Part shown: piece after piece, positions 1 to 12,091 of the stretch
How positions within the stretch are numbered: position 1 is the stretch's first letter
How the letters are laid out: each line of letters starts with the position of its first letter
From: Phycomyces blakesleeanus NRRL 1555(-)
Lineage: Eukaryota; Mucoromycota; Mucoromycetes; Mucorales; Phycomycetaceae
Assembly (NCBI RefSeq): GCF_001638985.1
Contig: NW_017265139.1
Coordinates: 868,001 to 932,000, forward strand
DNA length: 64,000 nucleotides
Direction of reading: 5' to 3'
Translations under genes and position numbers: made by a program
The notes under the pieces: model-generated
The model's database searches: none
Told to the model about the DNA's origin: nothing
Seen by the model: the letters and a program-made list of their open reading frames with translations, nothing else

Positions 1-1300
1 ATCTACTGTGGAAACCCAGAAATTACGATTTGATTTCACTTATGGAAAACCATTGACACCTTCTCAACTGCACTCGATTGAAGAATGGGTCAACGAAGCT
101 GCACTTAATGGTGGTGCTATGTCTGTTAAGGTGGGAGTTTTTTTTTAAAGTTTTCTTGTTTTGTAAGCTAAAGTAAATACTAAATTCTTTTAAAGCACAT
201 GAAACTGGCTGATGCTATGAAAATGGGTGCTGTTGCCACCTTTTCTGAAAAATATGGAGAGGATGTCCGTGTAGTAGAAGTAGAAGGTGTAAGCAAGGAA
301 CTGTGTGGTGGTACACATGTAGATGATATCCGTAAACTGTACCCATTCAAGATTCTAACAGAAACATCGGTAGCCGCAGGTAATAAAATGAGAACAATTT
401 TAAACTATGTATATAAATATAATATATATTTGCATTCACTCATATTAATGTTATTTAGGAACACGTCGCATTGAGGCTGTGGCTGGGTTGTCTTGTGTGA
501 AATGGTATAGAAAGGCTTATGAGCCTGTACCTGAGGTGCTAAAAATGTTGCGGGTAAGTGTACATGTACAAAAGATAGTAAAACAGTTTAGAGTAAATAT
601 ACAATATTTCTCATTCGCACTCGCACTCGCTTTCTATACGCTAGGCCAACACAACGGATGAAATGGTTGGGAAACTAGACAAGTCAATGCAACAGACGAA
701 AGATCTTCAGAAACGCCTGGACTTTATGACTGAAAAACTGGCTTCTGCTGGAGAAGTAATTGTACCGCCTGTAGAGTCTACAATGAAAGGTATTATATAT
801 ATTTCTTGTTTTATTAAAAACAAGAAATGGGTGGATCTGTATTCACTAATGGCGAATTATAGATATTCCTGTAAAGATCCATTTGGTTGATCCAGAATTA
901 GATGCAAGCTACATGCAAAAGAGAGCAAATGTTCTCAAAGAAAGTCAACCATGCTCTGCTCATATCCTGGTTAATGGTAATAATATCGTTGTTGCATTGG
1001 ATGCCAAAAAGATCAAACAAGAAACCGCCAATACTGTAAGTAAAATATGACTAAAAGCACTAAACTATAAAGCTTTGGAAGTTTATTATTATTATTATTA
1101 TTATTTATTTGATCAAAAATCATTAATCATTGGTATCTTATTGTATTCTAAAAACGGTTTAGATCTTGAGACATGTCTTGAAACATGTCAAAGGAGGTGG
1201 AGGTGGACAGAAGGAGTATGCTCAGGGCCGTATTGCAGAGCCTATCCGAGATATCGAGGCTATAGAATCAAAAATTGTTGCTGCATTACAGAAAGTGTAA
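1..1300 (+). CDS. ALA1: Alanyl-tRNA synthetase, C-terminal part (5' truncated by window)
   Basis: Charges tRNA-Ala with alanine; this piece holds the editing and C-terminal regions. Exons read 1-130, 196-379, 459-553, 645-787, 863-1035 and 1163-1300 in one continuous frame. The second exon carries the CGGTHV motif of the AlaRS editing (SAD) domain, whose Cys and His bind zinc, preceded by the typical segment [20 protein letters not shown]. The end has the Gly-rich DHHA1 motif [14 protein letters not shown], then an acidic helix and stop at 1298-1300. The catalytic class II core lies upstream of the window. Many fungi use one gene for both cytosolic and mitochondrial enzyme; the N-terminus that would show this is not visible. 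Identification is firm; the exact 787/863 junction is inferred from frame. Confidence 0.95.
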
Positions 1301-3480
1301 AATAATATTGCCTCTGTTTTCAAACTACTCATAAAATAATAGACATAATAATAACGGTAATAATTAAAGGATGTAAAAAAAAAGATAATTGAAACTATAG
1401 ACCTTGGATCTTTACCAAACAAGTACTAGGTTACAATTTCTTTCGTCTTTTACTGAGTGACAATAGATGGTCTATCACGCCCTTACACTCAATAACGTGG
1501 ACATAATTATGTAATTCTATAATCAGAAGTTCAAAGAAACGAACCTAGCGAAGAAGAAGAAAAAAAGAGAACTAAATGTCATTCAGTATCATTTTTACTT
1601 GGAATCCTTTAAGCATATTTTGCAAGTAATGCACTAGTAATGCACTAGAATTATTTTAGTCTTTTTTTTTTTTTTAAAAAAAAATCATGTAAATATTTAT
1701 CATTCCAAAATAAGAAAATACAATGGCTTTTGTGTGTAAAAATAAATTATAGAACAAATTGGGACCCTGTAGTCAACCATATCGTCAGTAGGGTTAAAGA
1801 GCCGAAAGGCAGGACAAATACACAAAACTATGGGGACAGAGAGACTATACAAATAAGCGGTGCAAAAACCAAGTATTCGAAGGCATGTACCATATAGAAA
1901 TGGTGGAAACCATGAATAGAAGTTGATCGTTCTACATTACCAAGGTTATACACACAGGTTTATAATACCACTCGACACCACGCTGAGTTACAAGATCGAT
2001 AAGTTTTTACGGATCCAGGTTACAAAAAAAAAGTGTCTGAGTTTTGGTATTATAAAGCTTTTAATTTATAGTGTGTACTTGGAATACAAAAATCTTTTGC
2101 TATAGAAGCCTGGATTGAAACAATTTGGTTTATAGAAGATAGCGATTTAGGCTTGACTATATAGAATACCTCTAGAATTTGTATGCTTGTACATATGCAC
2201 CCATTGAACGCATACAAGGCTGAAATATTACAGCATATTTAACATTACTTTAGCCTTTTCATTATAATTCATATGTTATTACGATTATGAGAGTATAAAT
2301 TTGTTTGTAATAATAATACTATGTAGGAGCCTTAAAGTCAAATGGTATTATCTATTGGTCTTAATCTTTTGTATATGTTTCTATTCGTTTTGGTTATTCT
2401 GAAATATATGTAAATGATTGGAGATATTTCAAGGATTTTGCGCCTTTTGAAACATATACATTTTGTAAGTGTAAATCCACCAAATTGAAACATATAATAT
2501 CCAGCCATATGTATACTATATTTACTGATTCGATATTAAATACTCATACTAATAATTATAATAATATGTTTCAATCCAAATAGAACATATATGATTACTA
2601 CTAATATCCTGATTTCCCTTTGGCATTTTGTTTAGTCGAGTAACATTTTTACTTTTACCTATACTTTTACACTTCATTTTCTCTACTCTTTGTGCACATA
2701 TTGTAAATATTTGAACTATTCTTATCTAGTATTTGAACGTCTCTATTATATTATTACTCTGTAAAATAAAAGAAATTCAATACAAGGCATCAGTAATATT
2801 TGCTAAGCATTGCCCTTTACCAAAAAAAAAAACAAAAAAAAAACACAGATTTCAAGCCAAGCCAATCCAAGTTTACCATTTTACCTTTTGGATAACCGGA
2901 GAAACCTCGCTTCCTTCCAATCCGATGGTAACCAAGGTTAATGTAACAGGTGTACCGGACCAACTCCGGTAAACCGTGATCCCGACCTCTAAATACCGGA
3001 AAGTTTTTCAGTAAAGAATATATGTAAAAAAAAACTATTGTCTACAGATTTGTGATTATACATATATACATATACATAATTGTATTGTATTGTTTAGTAA
3101 TTGGATAAATAATAGTGTACAGGGCACATAGTGTTTGTAGAAGCCTTTAAGTTTGTAATCTTTGTGCTCTAAATTCTTTGCAGCTTTTTGTGAACTCTTG
3201 ATTCCAACTGAAAAGTCTAATAGTGTACATATGATAAATAAAGAGCTCTGATTCTGTACATTTATTAATCAGCAAGTAAAATAATAATGATAATAATATA
3301 GTCATGAAAAAGGAATAAATACAAAACAATACGTATTAGATGTCATCTACATGTTTTACCCTCGTACATCTATACTACCTGTAACAAACACATCTTAACA
3401 AACCACGCGCCATTAAAATAACCAAACCGTTACAGGACCCACAGTCCATTTCTGGCGACTACAAGTATCAGATCCATTAA
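1301..3480. other. Intergenic, AT-rich, no gene seen
   Basis: The stretch holds poly(T)/poly(A) tracts (1662-1684), short unrelated ORFs below 80 codons without family resemblance, and a more GC-rich patch at 2890-3000. A 12-base inverted match (TGGATTGAAACA at 2111, its complement ending 2578) is too weak to call an element. The right end grades into the promoter of the phosphate carrier. Confidence 0.6.
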
Positions 3481-3496
3481 TTATTGTTTGGGTCTA

Positions 3497-3502
3497 CACG
3501 TG
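3497..3502. promoter_or_regulatory. CACGTG E-box, distal, phosphate-carrier promoter
   Basis: CACGTG sits in the context CTACACGTGTGG, 463-468 bases upstream of the carrier ATG, with an inverted CCAAT box (ATTGG) at 3512-3516. CACGTG is the core site of Pho4/NUC-1 type bHLH factors that act on phosphate genes in other fungi. The assignment here is inference from motif plus gene identity. Confidence 0.5.
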
Positions 3503-3735
3503 TGGACAATGATTGGCTGACGGGGCTACAGCAATGTAAGAGGTTCTTTTTTTTTTTTTTAGGTATCTCTACCTCCTTCCCTGGATTCTCTCATTGCACT
3601 AATAATAGGACCCCAAATTCCCCGTTTTGTTAAGTTCCAGCGAATTTCCAAACGTGTATGGTCGTGTGGGTTATTTTGTGGATATTATTGGACAGAACCT
3701 AAAGATCGGACGAATAAAAATGGCTGCCATGGCTA

Positions 3736-3741
3736 CACGTG
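3736..3741. promoter_or_regulatory. CACGTG E-box, proximal, phosphate-carrier promoter
   Basis: Second CACGTG, in the context CTACACGTGAGG, about 225 bases before the ATG and followed by a direct CCAAT at 3764-3768. It shares the flanking CTA with the distal copy. Confidence 0.5.
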
Positions 3742-3964
3742 AGGTAGTGTGAGGTCTGATGAGCCAATCATAACCGTAACCTGAAGCTTAAAGCAGTAAC
3801 GCAAGGCTACTCTTGAAACCGGAGTCTATGACTTCTTTGGCGTATTTGTCCGTCAATTCTTTCAAATTACAAGGCAGCCGTTTTCTCAATAATTTTAAAC
3901 TTCTTTAAATACTCCACTTTTTTCCCTTCTTTACCTCCTTCTCTACAAACCCTTTCTCTATCAA

Positions 3965-6346
3965 ATGAAATTCTCTCACTCACTGCAATTCAACGCAGTC
4001 CCAGATTGGATTGACAAATATGTGGCGTAAGTTATTTGACATCTCAATCTTATACAATCTGATAACTCACCTATTTAATTACCGCACAGTTATGACCACC
4101 TCAAGAAATTGATATTCCAGGAGGAGAAAGAACGAGTCGAGGCTGCTAACAACAGCCAGGATCCCGAAAAGGCTCACACAGAAACCGAATCTCGGGAATC
4201 TGTATTCTTACATGAACTCGACATGCAACTTGAGAAAGTTTTTGACTTTTATACCCAGAAAGAATATGAGCTTTACAGCTCAATTGATCAAATCGAAGCT
4301 ACTCTCATGGCCAATGGACATCTACACAGCACAGACTCTCCTAATGTCCGTCACTTACAGCCCAATGCACTTGAGACCCTTGATTCAACATACAACGCCC
4401 CCATAAAGGTCACCCATGAGCACGATAAAATTCACAGCGGAAAACGGAAAATGTCCTTTGAGTCCCGTATGACAATTGATGGAGACGCTGAGATTAATGT
4501 TGAAGCACTTGTCGATCTTCGCTCCCAGCTGATCTCTCTTTACGTTTCTTTGTCTGAGCTCGAGTCCTATATTGATCTTAACCGTAGTGCATTCGAAAAG
4601 ATCCTGAAAAAGCATGACAAGGTTCTCGAGAGCGACCTTCGCCAACAATATCTCAAGAAGATGGTTCTTGACTCTCGTCCCTTCATGCCCCAGACAACCG
4701 AAGCCCTTCGCTCCCAGATCGAACGCGTAGAGCGCATCTATGCTGACACATTCTGCCACGGAAATGTTCCTGCTGCTGTCCGTCAAATGAAGACCCATCT
4801 TCGTGACCAGATCACCTATGACCGCAACACAGTCTGGAAGGACATGATCAGCCAGGAGCGCAAGATGCTCGATGCCCACGTAAAAGACACAACCCCAGTC
4901 AAGACATACAAGCTTCCTTTGATCAACAAACGAATCACTTCAGACCTTCTTCGCAGATCACTTTGCTTCTTGTTTGCTGTCATTGTTTTTGCCGTTCTTC
5001 TCAATGTTGACATCTTTTCCAACAAGAATGAAAATTACTGCTTTGCTCTCCTTATCTTTTCTGCAATCATGTGGGCCACCGAGGCAGTACCCCTGTATGC
5101 AACCTCTCTCCTAATTCCTTTCTTGGTTGTCCCTCTTGGTATCTTACGCAATACCGACGGATCTGAGATGGCCGCCAAGGCAGCTGCCAAGGCTGTATTT
5201 AGCTCAATGTTTAGTGGCACTATCATGATGCTTTTAGGTGGCTTCGCTATTGCTGCTGCCCTTTCCAAGTATGGTATTGCAAAGGCATTCGCAACCCATG
5301 TCCTTTCGCGTGCAGGTACACGTCCTCGCTGGGTTCTTTTGACAATCATGCTTGTTGCCGCCTTCCTTTGTATGTGGATCTCCAACGTTGCAACTCCCGT
5401 ATTATGTTTCTCTTTGATCAACCCTATCCTTCGCACCTTACCCGATAACTCTCCTGTTGGTCCCTGCCTGATTCTTGGTATCGCTCTTGCTAGTTGTATT
5501 GGTGGCATGACTTCTCCAATCTCTTCCCCTCAGAACATCGTTACCTTGCAGTACATGAACCCTGACCCTGGATGGGGTATCTGGTTTGGTGTTGCTCTGC
5601 CAATCTCTATCATCTGTATCTTTGTCTGCTGGGGTATGCTTCTTATGGTTTACCGCCCTGACCGTGCTAGTCCTCATCTTAACAAGGTTAAGACTACCAA
5701 CGACCCCATCAGCCTATCCCAGGTCTATATTATGGCTATTACCATTCTCACCATTGCTCTCTGGTGTGCTGAGTCGAGCATTCAAGATCACATTGGTGAT
5801 ACTGGTATCATCGCTGCTATCCCTCTTTTCATGTTCTTTGGTGCCGGCATCCTCAACAAAGAAGATCTCCACGCTTTCCTCTGGTCTGTCATTGTTTTGG
5901 CACAGGGTGGTATGGCTCTTGGTAATGCTGTAACATCTTCAGGCCTTCTCCAGGATATTGCTATGCGTATCAAGGATGGTATCCAGGACTTTCCTCCCAT
6001 TGCTATTCTCGCCATTTTTGCCTGCCTGCTCCTTGTGTTCTCTACCTTTGTCTCCCATACTGTCGCTGCCCTCATCATTGTTCCTATTGTCCAACAGGTC
6101 GGTCAGCAGCTTCCTATCCCTCACGCCAACTTGTTGGTGATGGGTGCTGGTCTTGCTTGTTCTGCAGGCATGGGTCTTCCCGTATCTGGCTATCCAAACA
6201 TGTCAGCAATCATGTTAGAAAGCCCAACAGGAAAACCATACCTTACCACAAAGGACTTTATTATTACTGGTATCCCTGTCAGTATTGTCTGTACCGTCTT
6301 GATCATTACCCTTGGCTACGGTATTATGTCCGGTGTAGGCTATTAA
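3965..6346 (+). CDS. SPX-domain low-affinity phosphate transporter (DASS/SLC13 type, PHO87/PHO90/PHO91-like)
   Basis: Predicted 772-aa membrane carrier for inorganic phosphate. Exons 3965-4026 and 4090-6346, with a 63-nt intron. The start is fixed by the classical SPX opening MKFSHSLQFNAVPDW, continued across the intron by YDHLKKLIFQEE. The SPX region (about residues 1-270), which in this family senses inositol pyrophosphates, contains charged helices. From about residue 305 come many hydrophobic segments with the DASS core, including SNVATPVLCFSL and SCIGGMTSPISSPQN, and the C-terminal motif STFVSHTVAALIIVP. Length is a little under the yeast PHO87/90/91 proteins (about 880-920 aa), with a shorter linker. 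Whether it sits in the plasma or vacuolar membrane cannot be read. Upstream CACGTG boxes suggest phosphate control. Confidence 0.93.
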
Positions 6347-7323
6347 ATCTTTACTGTAAACCACTAAAATGAAAAGCATATCTTTTCTTTATCTCTTTTA
6401 ATTACATATTATATTATCTCTATTTACCCCCCTTCATATACATCTATCACCTTGTTAAATATTTCCCGCTTTATAATCATATAATCATATATATATATAT
6501 ATATATATTTACTATAAATACAAATCATAATTTTTTACTTTGAAACAACCAAAAAAAAACTTTATTTTGTTTCCTGCACACATCAAAACTTTAAACGGTT
6601 TAGGCCTCGAAATGTGCAGTGTATGAGTCTGACCATTATTTTAAGCATTAAGCTAAACTGAAATAGTTTGGAATGAAAGGTGGTCCTGTATAAACCACGT
6701 CATTTCCTACTTATCTAAATTAAACTGGCTTTTGCAATTGTAATCCATAGAAATAAAGAGGGTTGTATATGTCAGTGGAATCAACAGATATACCATATGA
6801 CTTTTGGCTTTGAAATATAGCCTTAATACTACTCTCAGTGTGTATATTGTTTCATATATTATACTCCTGTTTGTACAAATATGTAAGTATATACAAATCC
6901 CAACATGTTTGTATGTATTTCAATTCTGTATTTGTTAAACTGATAATAAAATGGGATTTATGGCATGACCACCGCAAGAACAAAACAACAATAACAAATA
7001 TTCAGAATATTATTCTTTACCTATACATTCTCACTAAGAATAAAGCATACTTTTAGTATCTAACTGCTTGTTAGGGGTACTATTTTGGGCATTTATACTT
7101 TAAAGTATCTTGGCATACAGATAAATACTATTTTAATATTAAAGAACTGAATAGAACATTAATACGTTGTATTGGAACATTTACGTAGATTACGACTCTT
7201 CATATACCTCGCATGTTTTTTTTTTGTCAAGAGAATAGCAAACACAAAGTTTACTATACCATAATACTATTCCAGTCTTTATTTCTCTTGTTTCTTTCTA
7301 CAAAATCAGGAGGCAGTCTGTGA
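6347..7323. other. Intergenic, AT-rich, no gene seen
   Basis: Contains the carrier 3' UTR, an (AT)n run near 6488-6509 and no coding-like ORF; the longest short ORF is low complexity. Confidence 0.6.
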
Positions 7324-7325
7324 TA

Positions 7326-7719
7326 CAGTCAAAGCTCGGTATAGTGATATTCGATATAGTGATAATCGCGATATAGTGATAATTTTTTGGAAAATTTGGG
7401 CCCGTGCCTGCTTATTATCACTATTTTTCGATATAGTGATAGTGATAAAATTTGAATCCACCAGTATCACTATATCGAGCTCTGAGTTTATTTTTGTACT
7501 ATAAAAAAATAAATGTAGTATATATTTTATTTAGCATTTTAAAGCAAGCCCAGTTTCTTAGACAAAATACTATAAATCCTGTTAGAAAACAGTAGTCACT
7601 CACAGCGACATTAGAAATATCACTAAATAATGCGCGGAGTAAGAAAAAAACACGCTCGATATAGTGATAGTGATAAAATTTCTGTCCACCATCCATATCA
7701 CTATATCGAGCTTTGACTG
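7326..7719. mobile_element. MITE-like TIR element with TA target duplication (mariner/pogo-type)
   Basis: A 394-bp element starts CAGTCAAAGCTCGGTATAGT and ends with the near-perfect inverse ATATCGAGCTTTGACTG. It is flanked by TA on both sides (7324-7325, 7720-7721), as for Tc1/mariner and pogo insertions. Inside, a block of about 55 bp ending ATCACTATATCGAGCT occurs twice (about 7430-7481 and 7655-7712), so the right end seems duplicated. No transposase is encoded; it is non-autonomous. Confidence 0.8.
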
Positions 7720-7721
7720 TA

Positions 7722-8393
7722 TATGAGCTAGGCTATAGATACTCAAGTTGAATATATATATATATTTGTCTTTTTAAATTTGTCACAGTCGTCCCATCAT
7801 TTACCTTTAATGTTAGGTGACTATAAGAGTCAAATAGATCATTTGGTTCAATATTACTGTAGACAGTAAAAGTCTTGGCCTTAATAAGTATGGGGTTTTT
7901 TTTTCAGCTTTCCATAGTGGTGGAAAAACATGACTTTACTGGGAAGTTATAGCAATTAATGGCCTATGCTGTTATTTTTCTTGTAGTTAAACCCCAAATA
8001 ATCTATAAAAAACGCTATATAGCTAAGAGCTCCTGTGATAGCCATAGTATTATGATAGACAAAGAAAAAATCGAATTTTATTTATCATATGAATAATTAT
8101 CACCATTCATTTCTCATAGCGTATTATTCAATATATATGTATACAGCCAAGACTCAATATAGTGATGTGATTTAGCTTCTCCCACTATTACAATTATGAG
8201 CGTTCATTAAACCCATGTCCCTATACACACTACAGACAAACTTATCTAGTACATATAAATGTTTCTTTTTGTTAAAATCAATTCATAAAAAAAATCTGCG
8301 TTAAATAGAAAAGGTAATGACATCGATGAAAGTTTCATTCTTTTATTGTGATATAACTATACAGTCTATACAAGGTATTTTATATTATTAATT
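7722..8393. other. Intergenic, AT-rich
   Basis: No gene. Contains the solo MITE terminus at 8144-8166 and the 3' flank of the phosphatase gene. Confidence 0.6.
8144..8166 (+). mobile_element. Solo MITE terminus, remnant
   Basis: CAGCCAAGACTCAATATAG followed by TGAT matches the terminus of the element at 7326 at about 18 of 23 bases and is preceded by TA. No matching right end lies nearby, so this is a decayed half-copy of the same family. Confidence 0.55.
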
Positions 8394-9176
8394 TTACTTT
8401 GAGACCTTCATATCTCTCCAGCTGGCAGTTTCAACATGCTCAATCTGTCTTTGCTGCCATGCTTCCATACCAAGGAAGCTGGTCTGTAAAATCTGGCAGA
8501 TATCACCATGGGCAACAAGAATAACAATCTTGTTTTCCATTTTGTTTTCAATCTCCTCGACAATAAATTTAGTAGCTCTATCAGCAACACTACTAGCAGA
8601 TTCACAGCCAAACTTGCTGTGTTCGCCATGATCAGGGGCATCGTTGTCTTCTTTCCAGCATCGATGATAGTTGTCGTCGTGAGTCATATCAAAAATACCG
8701 AACCAACGCTCTCGCAGAGCAAGATTGGGAGTAGGCTCAGCAACCTTGCCATCCAAAACGGTCTCGTTCAACACTGAGCGAATAATCTCGGCGGTCTGAC
8801 GTGTTCTCAAGAATGGAGAGCAGAACATCTTGACCGGTTCTTCATCTCCATAAGGTGCTTTTTGGTCAGGGAAAAGATGCTTGGAGAGTAATTTAGCAGA
8901 CTAAGGAAACACACACATATATATAAATAGGTAAATAAATGTGTTGGATAATAATTATCGAATTTGAAAATATGTGTTAGTACATACCTCTCTAACTTGG
9001 ATTTTTCCAGACTCGTGAAGACCATATCCAGTACCAAGTGGACCACCGGTCTCAGGAATAGCGATGTCAGGATTAGAGCAGATCAAATGAGCATTGTTGG
9101 CTAGAGAGAACCCATGTCTTGCAAGAATATAATGGTTCTTCAATTGGCTTGGAAGGTGATTGTAGGCGGGAGTCAT
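8394..9176 (-). CDS. Histidine phosphatase / phosphoglycerate-mutase family protein
   Basis: Predicted 231-aa soluble phosphatase. Exons in transcript order 9176-8988 and 8900-8394 (87-nt intron). It has the family signature LARHGFSLAN with catalytic His21 in the RHG triad, the phosphate-pocket Arg in CSPFLRTRQTAEI, an acid residue in LRERWFG, and the second catalytic His at about 194 in VILVAHGDICQ. The arrangement is that of the two-histidine superfamily branch 1 (PGM, SixA, fructose-bisphosphatase relatives). The substrate cannot be assigned: it lacks the full-length dPGM pattern and resembles broad-specificity fungal members. It is divergent from MED6 with only about 207 bases between the start codons. 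Confidence 0.9.
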
Positions 9177-9383
9177 GATGAAAAAAGGTTTGTTTTCTCT
9201 TTATTTTCCTTCTTGCCCTGGAAATATAGTTGAAGCTAACTAGTAGATAACATACCTTACCGAATTAGGTTCATATCCTTTTTGACTTCTAGCGATGACA
9301 TCTTTTAACTTTTTGATTGAATTTCCGCTAGAGTAGCTTTATTCTCAGAACTTGATGCAATAGAGTTCTTTTTTGAGATAGAC

Positions 9384-10749
9384 ATGCAAAGATTTGCAGC
9401 AACTGAAGATCTAACAAGTGTCGAATGGCGTGACACTAATTGGCTAGAGGTAGATCGATGTATATATTATATATATAAATAAATATATTCTTTGCAACAC
9501 TGCACAACAGCTATTGGTATTGACTCTCAGAAAACAAGCGTGTCGGTGGATTCCAAAATCAACAGATGGTTCTCGATTATTTTGCAATGTCGCCATTCTG
9601 GGATAGACAATGCAACAATCAGGTTTTATCTATGCAGACGCAATACAACGATCTCAGACAACCATACGAAGCGACTGTAGAAGCCTTGAGGTAGTCTCGA
9701 TCTACACTCAATAAAAAGACTTGACATTAATCTAGAATTCCTAAATTAAAGAAAGATGACTGGAATCGAGTTTGCAGTTATTCATGAGCAGCCACCCGTA
9801 TGGGTCATTCAAAAAAGATATCGAAGAGGACCTGCACCTGATGATGGTATTGATAGACTTATATAACCTTTAATCAACAACGGCTACTCATTTTACAAAA
9901 GTAAACCCTATTGCTACATATTATATTACTGGAGCCAATGTATATCAATCGCCCACTATTTATTCCGTTATTGCTAATAGGCTGGTAAGCAACTCGAGAA
10001 TTCCTACGTTGATGTTGTGGTTAAACGCAATATCTTATTTCATTCATTCTGTATTTCACAGTTGACCAGTCTTTTCCATGTCAACAGTGCATTCAAAGAG
10101 ACTCAGGCAATGATGGAATTTCATCCAGCAAAGGGATATAGCTGGAAAGCAAATAACTCAACTAATGAAAAGCAACCTGTTACTGCTATTCCAGAAAAGA
10201 CACGAGGTAGATTGACAAGACTTGAGGAGAGGAATGAATCTAATAAAAATATTCTTTATTATTATATATATGCTTTTTTCTTTCTTAAAAAAAAAGGACC
10301 ACAGCCGAGTAAGCTTCGAGCACAGGAAAATCAAGCATTTCGACATTGGATGGACCGTGCTATTGAGGCATCAGCAGCAAGAATTGCCCAGACTCGGCAC
10401 TCACTAGATTCACAAAGTGTAGAGGGAAGTAGTCAGGGATCAAAGACAGCGACAAAGATAGAGCCAGGAAGTACAAGTGCAGTAAGTGAAATAGAGATAT
10501 TTTATTATTATGTCTTCTGATGTGATCTTATATGACTTTTTTTTTTAGATTACACAACAAAGAGGTACGTTGAGGATACTGTGAAGATATATCTTATTTG
10601 ATAAATAAGAACCTTGAGAATTAAGATGTGTTATTAAAAGGGCTGTTGATTCTGTAGATGATTCCACAGGAAAACGCCAAAGAAAAAAGACGGACGATGG
10701 TAACTCTATGACTAATAAGCGTAAGAAGAAGGCTGGAAAGCAAACCTGA
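9384..10749 (+). CDS. MED6: Mediator complex subunit 6
   Basis: Head-module subunit of Mediator, acting in RNA polymerase II initiation; predicted 277 aa (human 246, yeast 295). Eight exons: 9384-9449, 9539-9690, 9752-9846, 9902-9984, 10062-10206, 10297-10481, 10549-10564, 10658-10749, together 834 nt in frame. Family landmarks are EWRDTNWLE, QMVLDYFAMSPFWDRQCNNQ, KMTGIEFAVIHEQPPVWVIQ, then NPIATYYITGANVYQSPTI and FHPAKGYSW. The end is a Lys/Arg-rich tail suited to a nuclear signal. Exon 7 is only 16 nt. The 9539 acceptor is chosen for frame and is the least certain junction. Confidence 0.93.
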
Positions 10750-11054
10750 TTCGCCTTCCCTTCACTTTTAAATCGACCATTCATAAAAAAAATCCACATA
10801 AGCCAGTGGGTATTAATATAGCATAATGTAATATTAACTTTAGTGCGACCCCCAATCTAAGAACTTTAGTTTAATACTGCAAAGAAATAGTACTTAATTA
10901 AAAGTTTATTAGATGTTTATTTATTTTTCCTTGTTGAATATTCATTTTTTTTTAACAGAAACTTCAATAAATGTATATTTTCTATAAATATGCGTGTGTG
11001 TGTATATGTACTTCGTAAACCATTCATAAAAAAGGTCCAAGTTCAGACATCCTA
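10750..11054. other. Convergent intergenic, 3' UTRs
   Basis: 305 AT-rich bases between the tail-to-tail MED6 and SND3 genes; no further feature seen. Confidence 0.6.
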
Positions 11055-11827
11055 TTATTTTCCCTTCAATGCCTTTTCTGCTCTTTTAATTGAACCTTGG
11101 TCAACCTTTGGCTGCCTTTTTTCGGGGAAAATGCCGAGTGGAGACTCAATCCTGAAAGGTCGTCTGAGATCACCCACAGTTTTTTCTCCCCAAACATGAA
11201 TGCGAGCTTCTTTGGTCAACAAGAAGGTCTTAAAGCCGAGAACAGATTGGACAATTATAGGCTGGACATAATGGAACTGCAAATGTAAAAATGCAACGAT
11301 TGCAATACCCGTGAATGCTTGCTTGATATTCTTTTTGATTTCAGCTACATCGTAATCTATTTTTAATTCATTAGCCCAAGAGTGTGATAAGTAAATAAGG
11401 CAAGCAGGTAATAGGACCAAAAAATCATGAAGTCTTATCTTACCAAGGTTTGTAGTATTTACAAGTTGATCTTCACCACCAGTGCCGTCCCAACCAGAGT
11501 TACTGGCTTCTACATAACGGAGTACGGTATGATCTGTATTTTGATAGAGATAGAAAAAAGTTAGGTTATCAACCAAATACGCATTTTTATGTGCGTGCGT
11601 TTTAAGTAATTTAATAGTGTTTTGTTACCATTCTTCTTGCGGACTACAGCAATAAGCCAATAACCGATGCCAATGATGCACACTTGAGTTACAAGGTAGA
11701 TGGCACGGATTAAAGGAACATACTCGGGATTGTCCCAATGGAAAGTCTTAATCATTTGGCGGGTAAAGAAAAAGAAGCCAACATTGAAGAGTTGATGGTT
11801 TAAAACCGTCAACAAGTTTACTGTCAT
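11055..11827 (-). CDS. SND3: SND3/PHO88 family ER protein
   Basis: ER membrane component of the SRP-independent (SND) targeting route, first described in yeast as PHO88. Exons 11827-11629, 11533-11444, 11356-11055 give 196 aa (yeast 188). Typical features are an N-terminal hydrophobic stretch, the segment YVPLIRAIYLVTQVCIIGIG, KKNDHTVLRYVE across intron 1, DYDVAEIKKNIKQAFTGIA across intron 2, and a tail with HVWGEKTVGDLRRPF and a Lys-rich end. The start is taken at the first Met giving a family-sized N-terminus; an in-frame ORF reaches further upstream but without similarity. The link to phosphate is historical and indirect. Confidence 0.92.
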
Positions 11828-12091
11828 TGTTTGAATGTATAGAAGAAGCCAAAATTCTAGGCCTGTTTTTTTGCGAATGAGTATATGGATTTGTGTCGGA
11901 CAATGAATTACAATAAAAAAAAGTTTGGGCATCAAGCAAATTGATAAGATGAATCGATAAATTTTATGTATATGTGTATGTGTGTATGTGTGTATTTTTT
12001 TATTAAAGATTTCCGAAAGTGAGTGAATGATTTAATGCGTGTAAGTATATGTGGGGTGTAAGTGAGGTATGTAGTTAATATATAGCTTAAT

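Noticed and set aside
2111..2578. Possible TIR element with TGGATTGAAACA ends
   Set aside because: Only 12 bases of inverted match and no target duplication; could be chance in AT-rich DNA.
5035..5508. 157-codon minus-strand ORF and several others over the phosphate carrier
   Set aside because: Shadows of the long carrier exon; no family resemblance.
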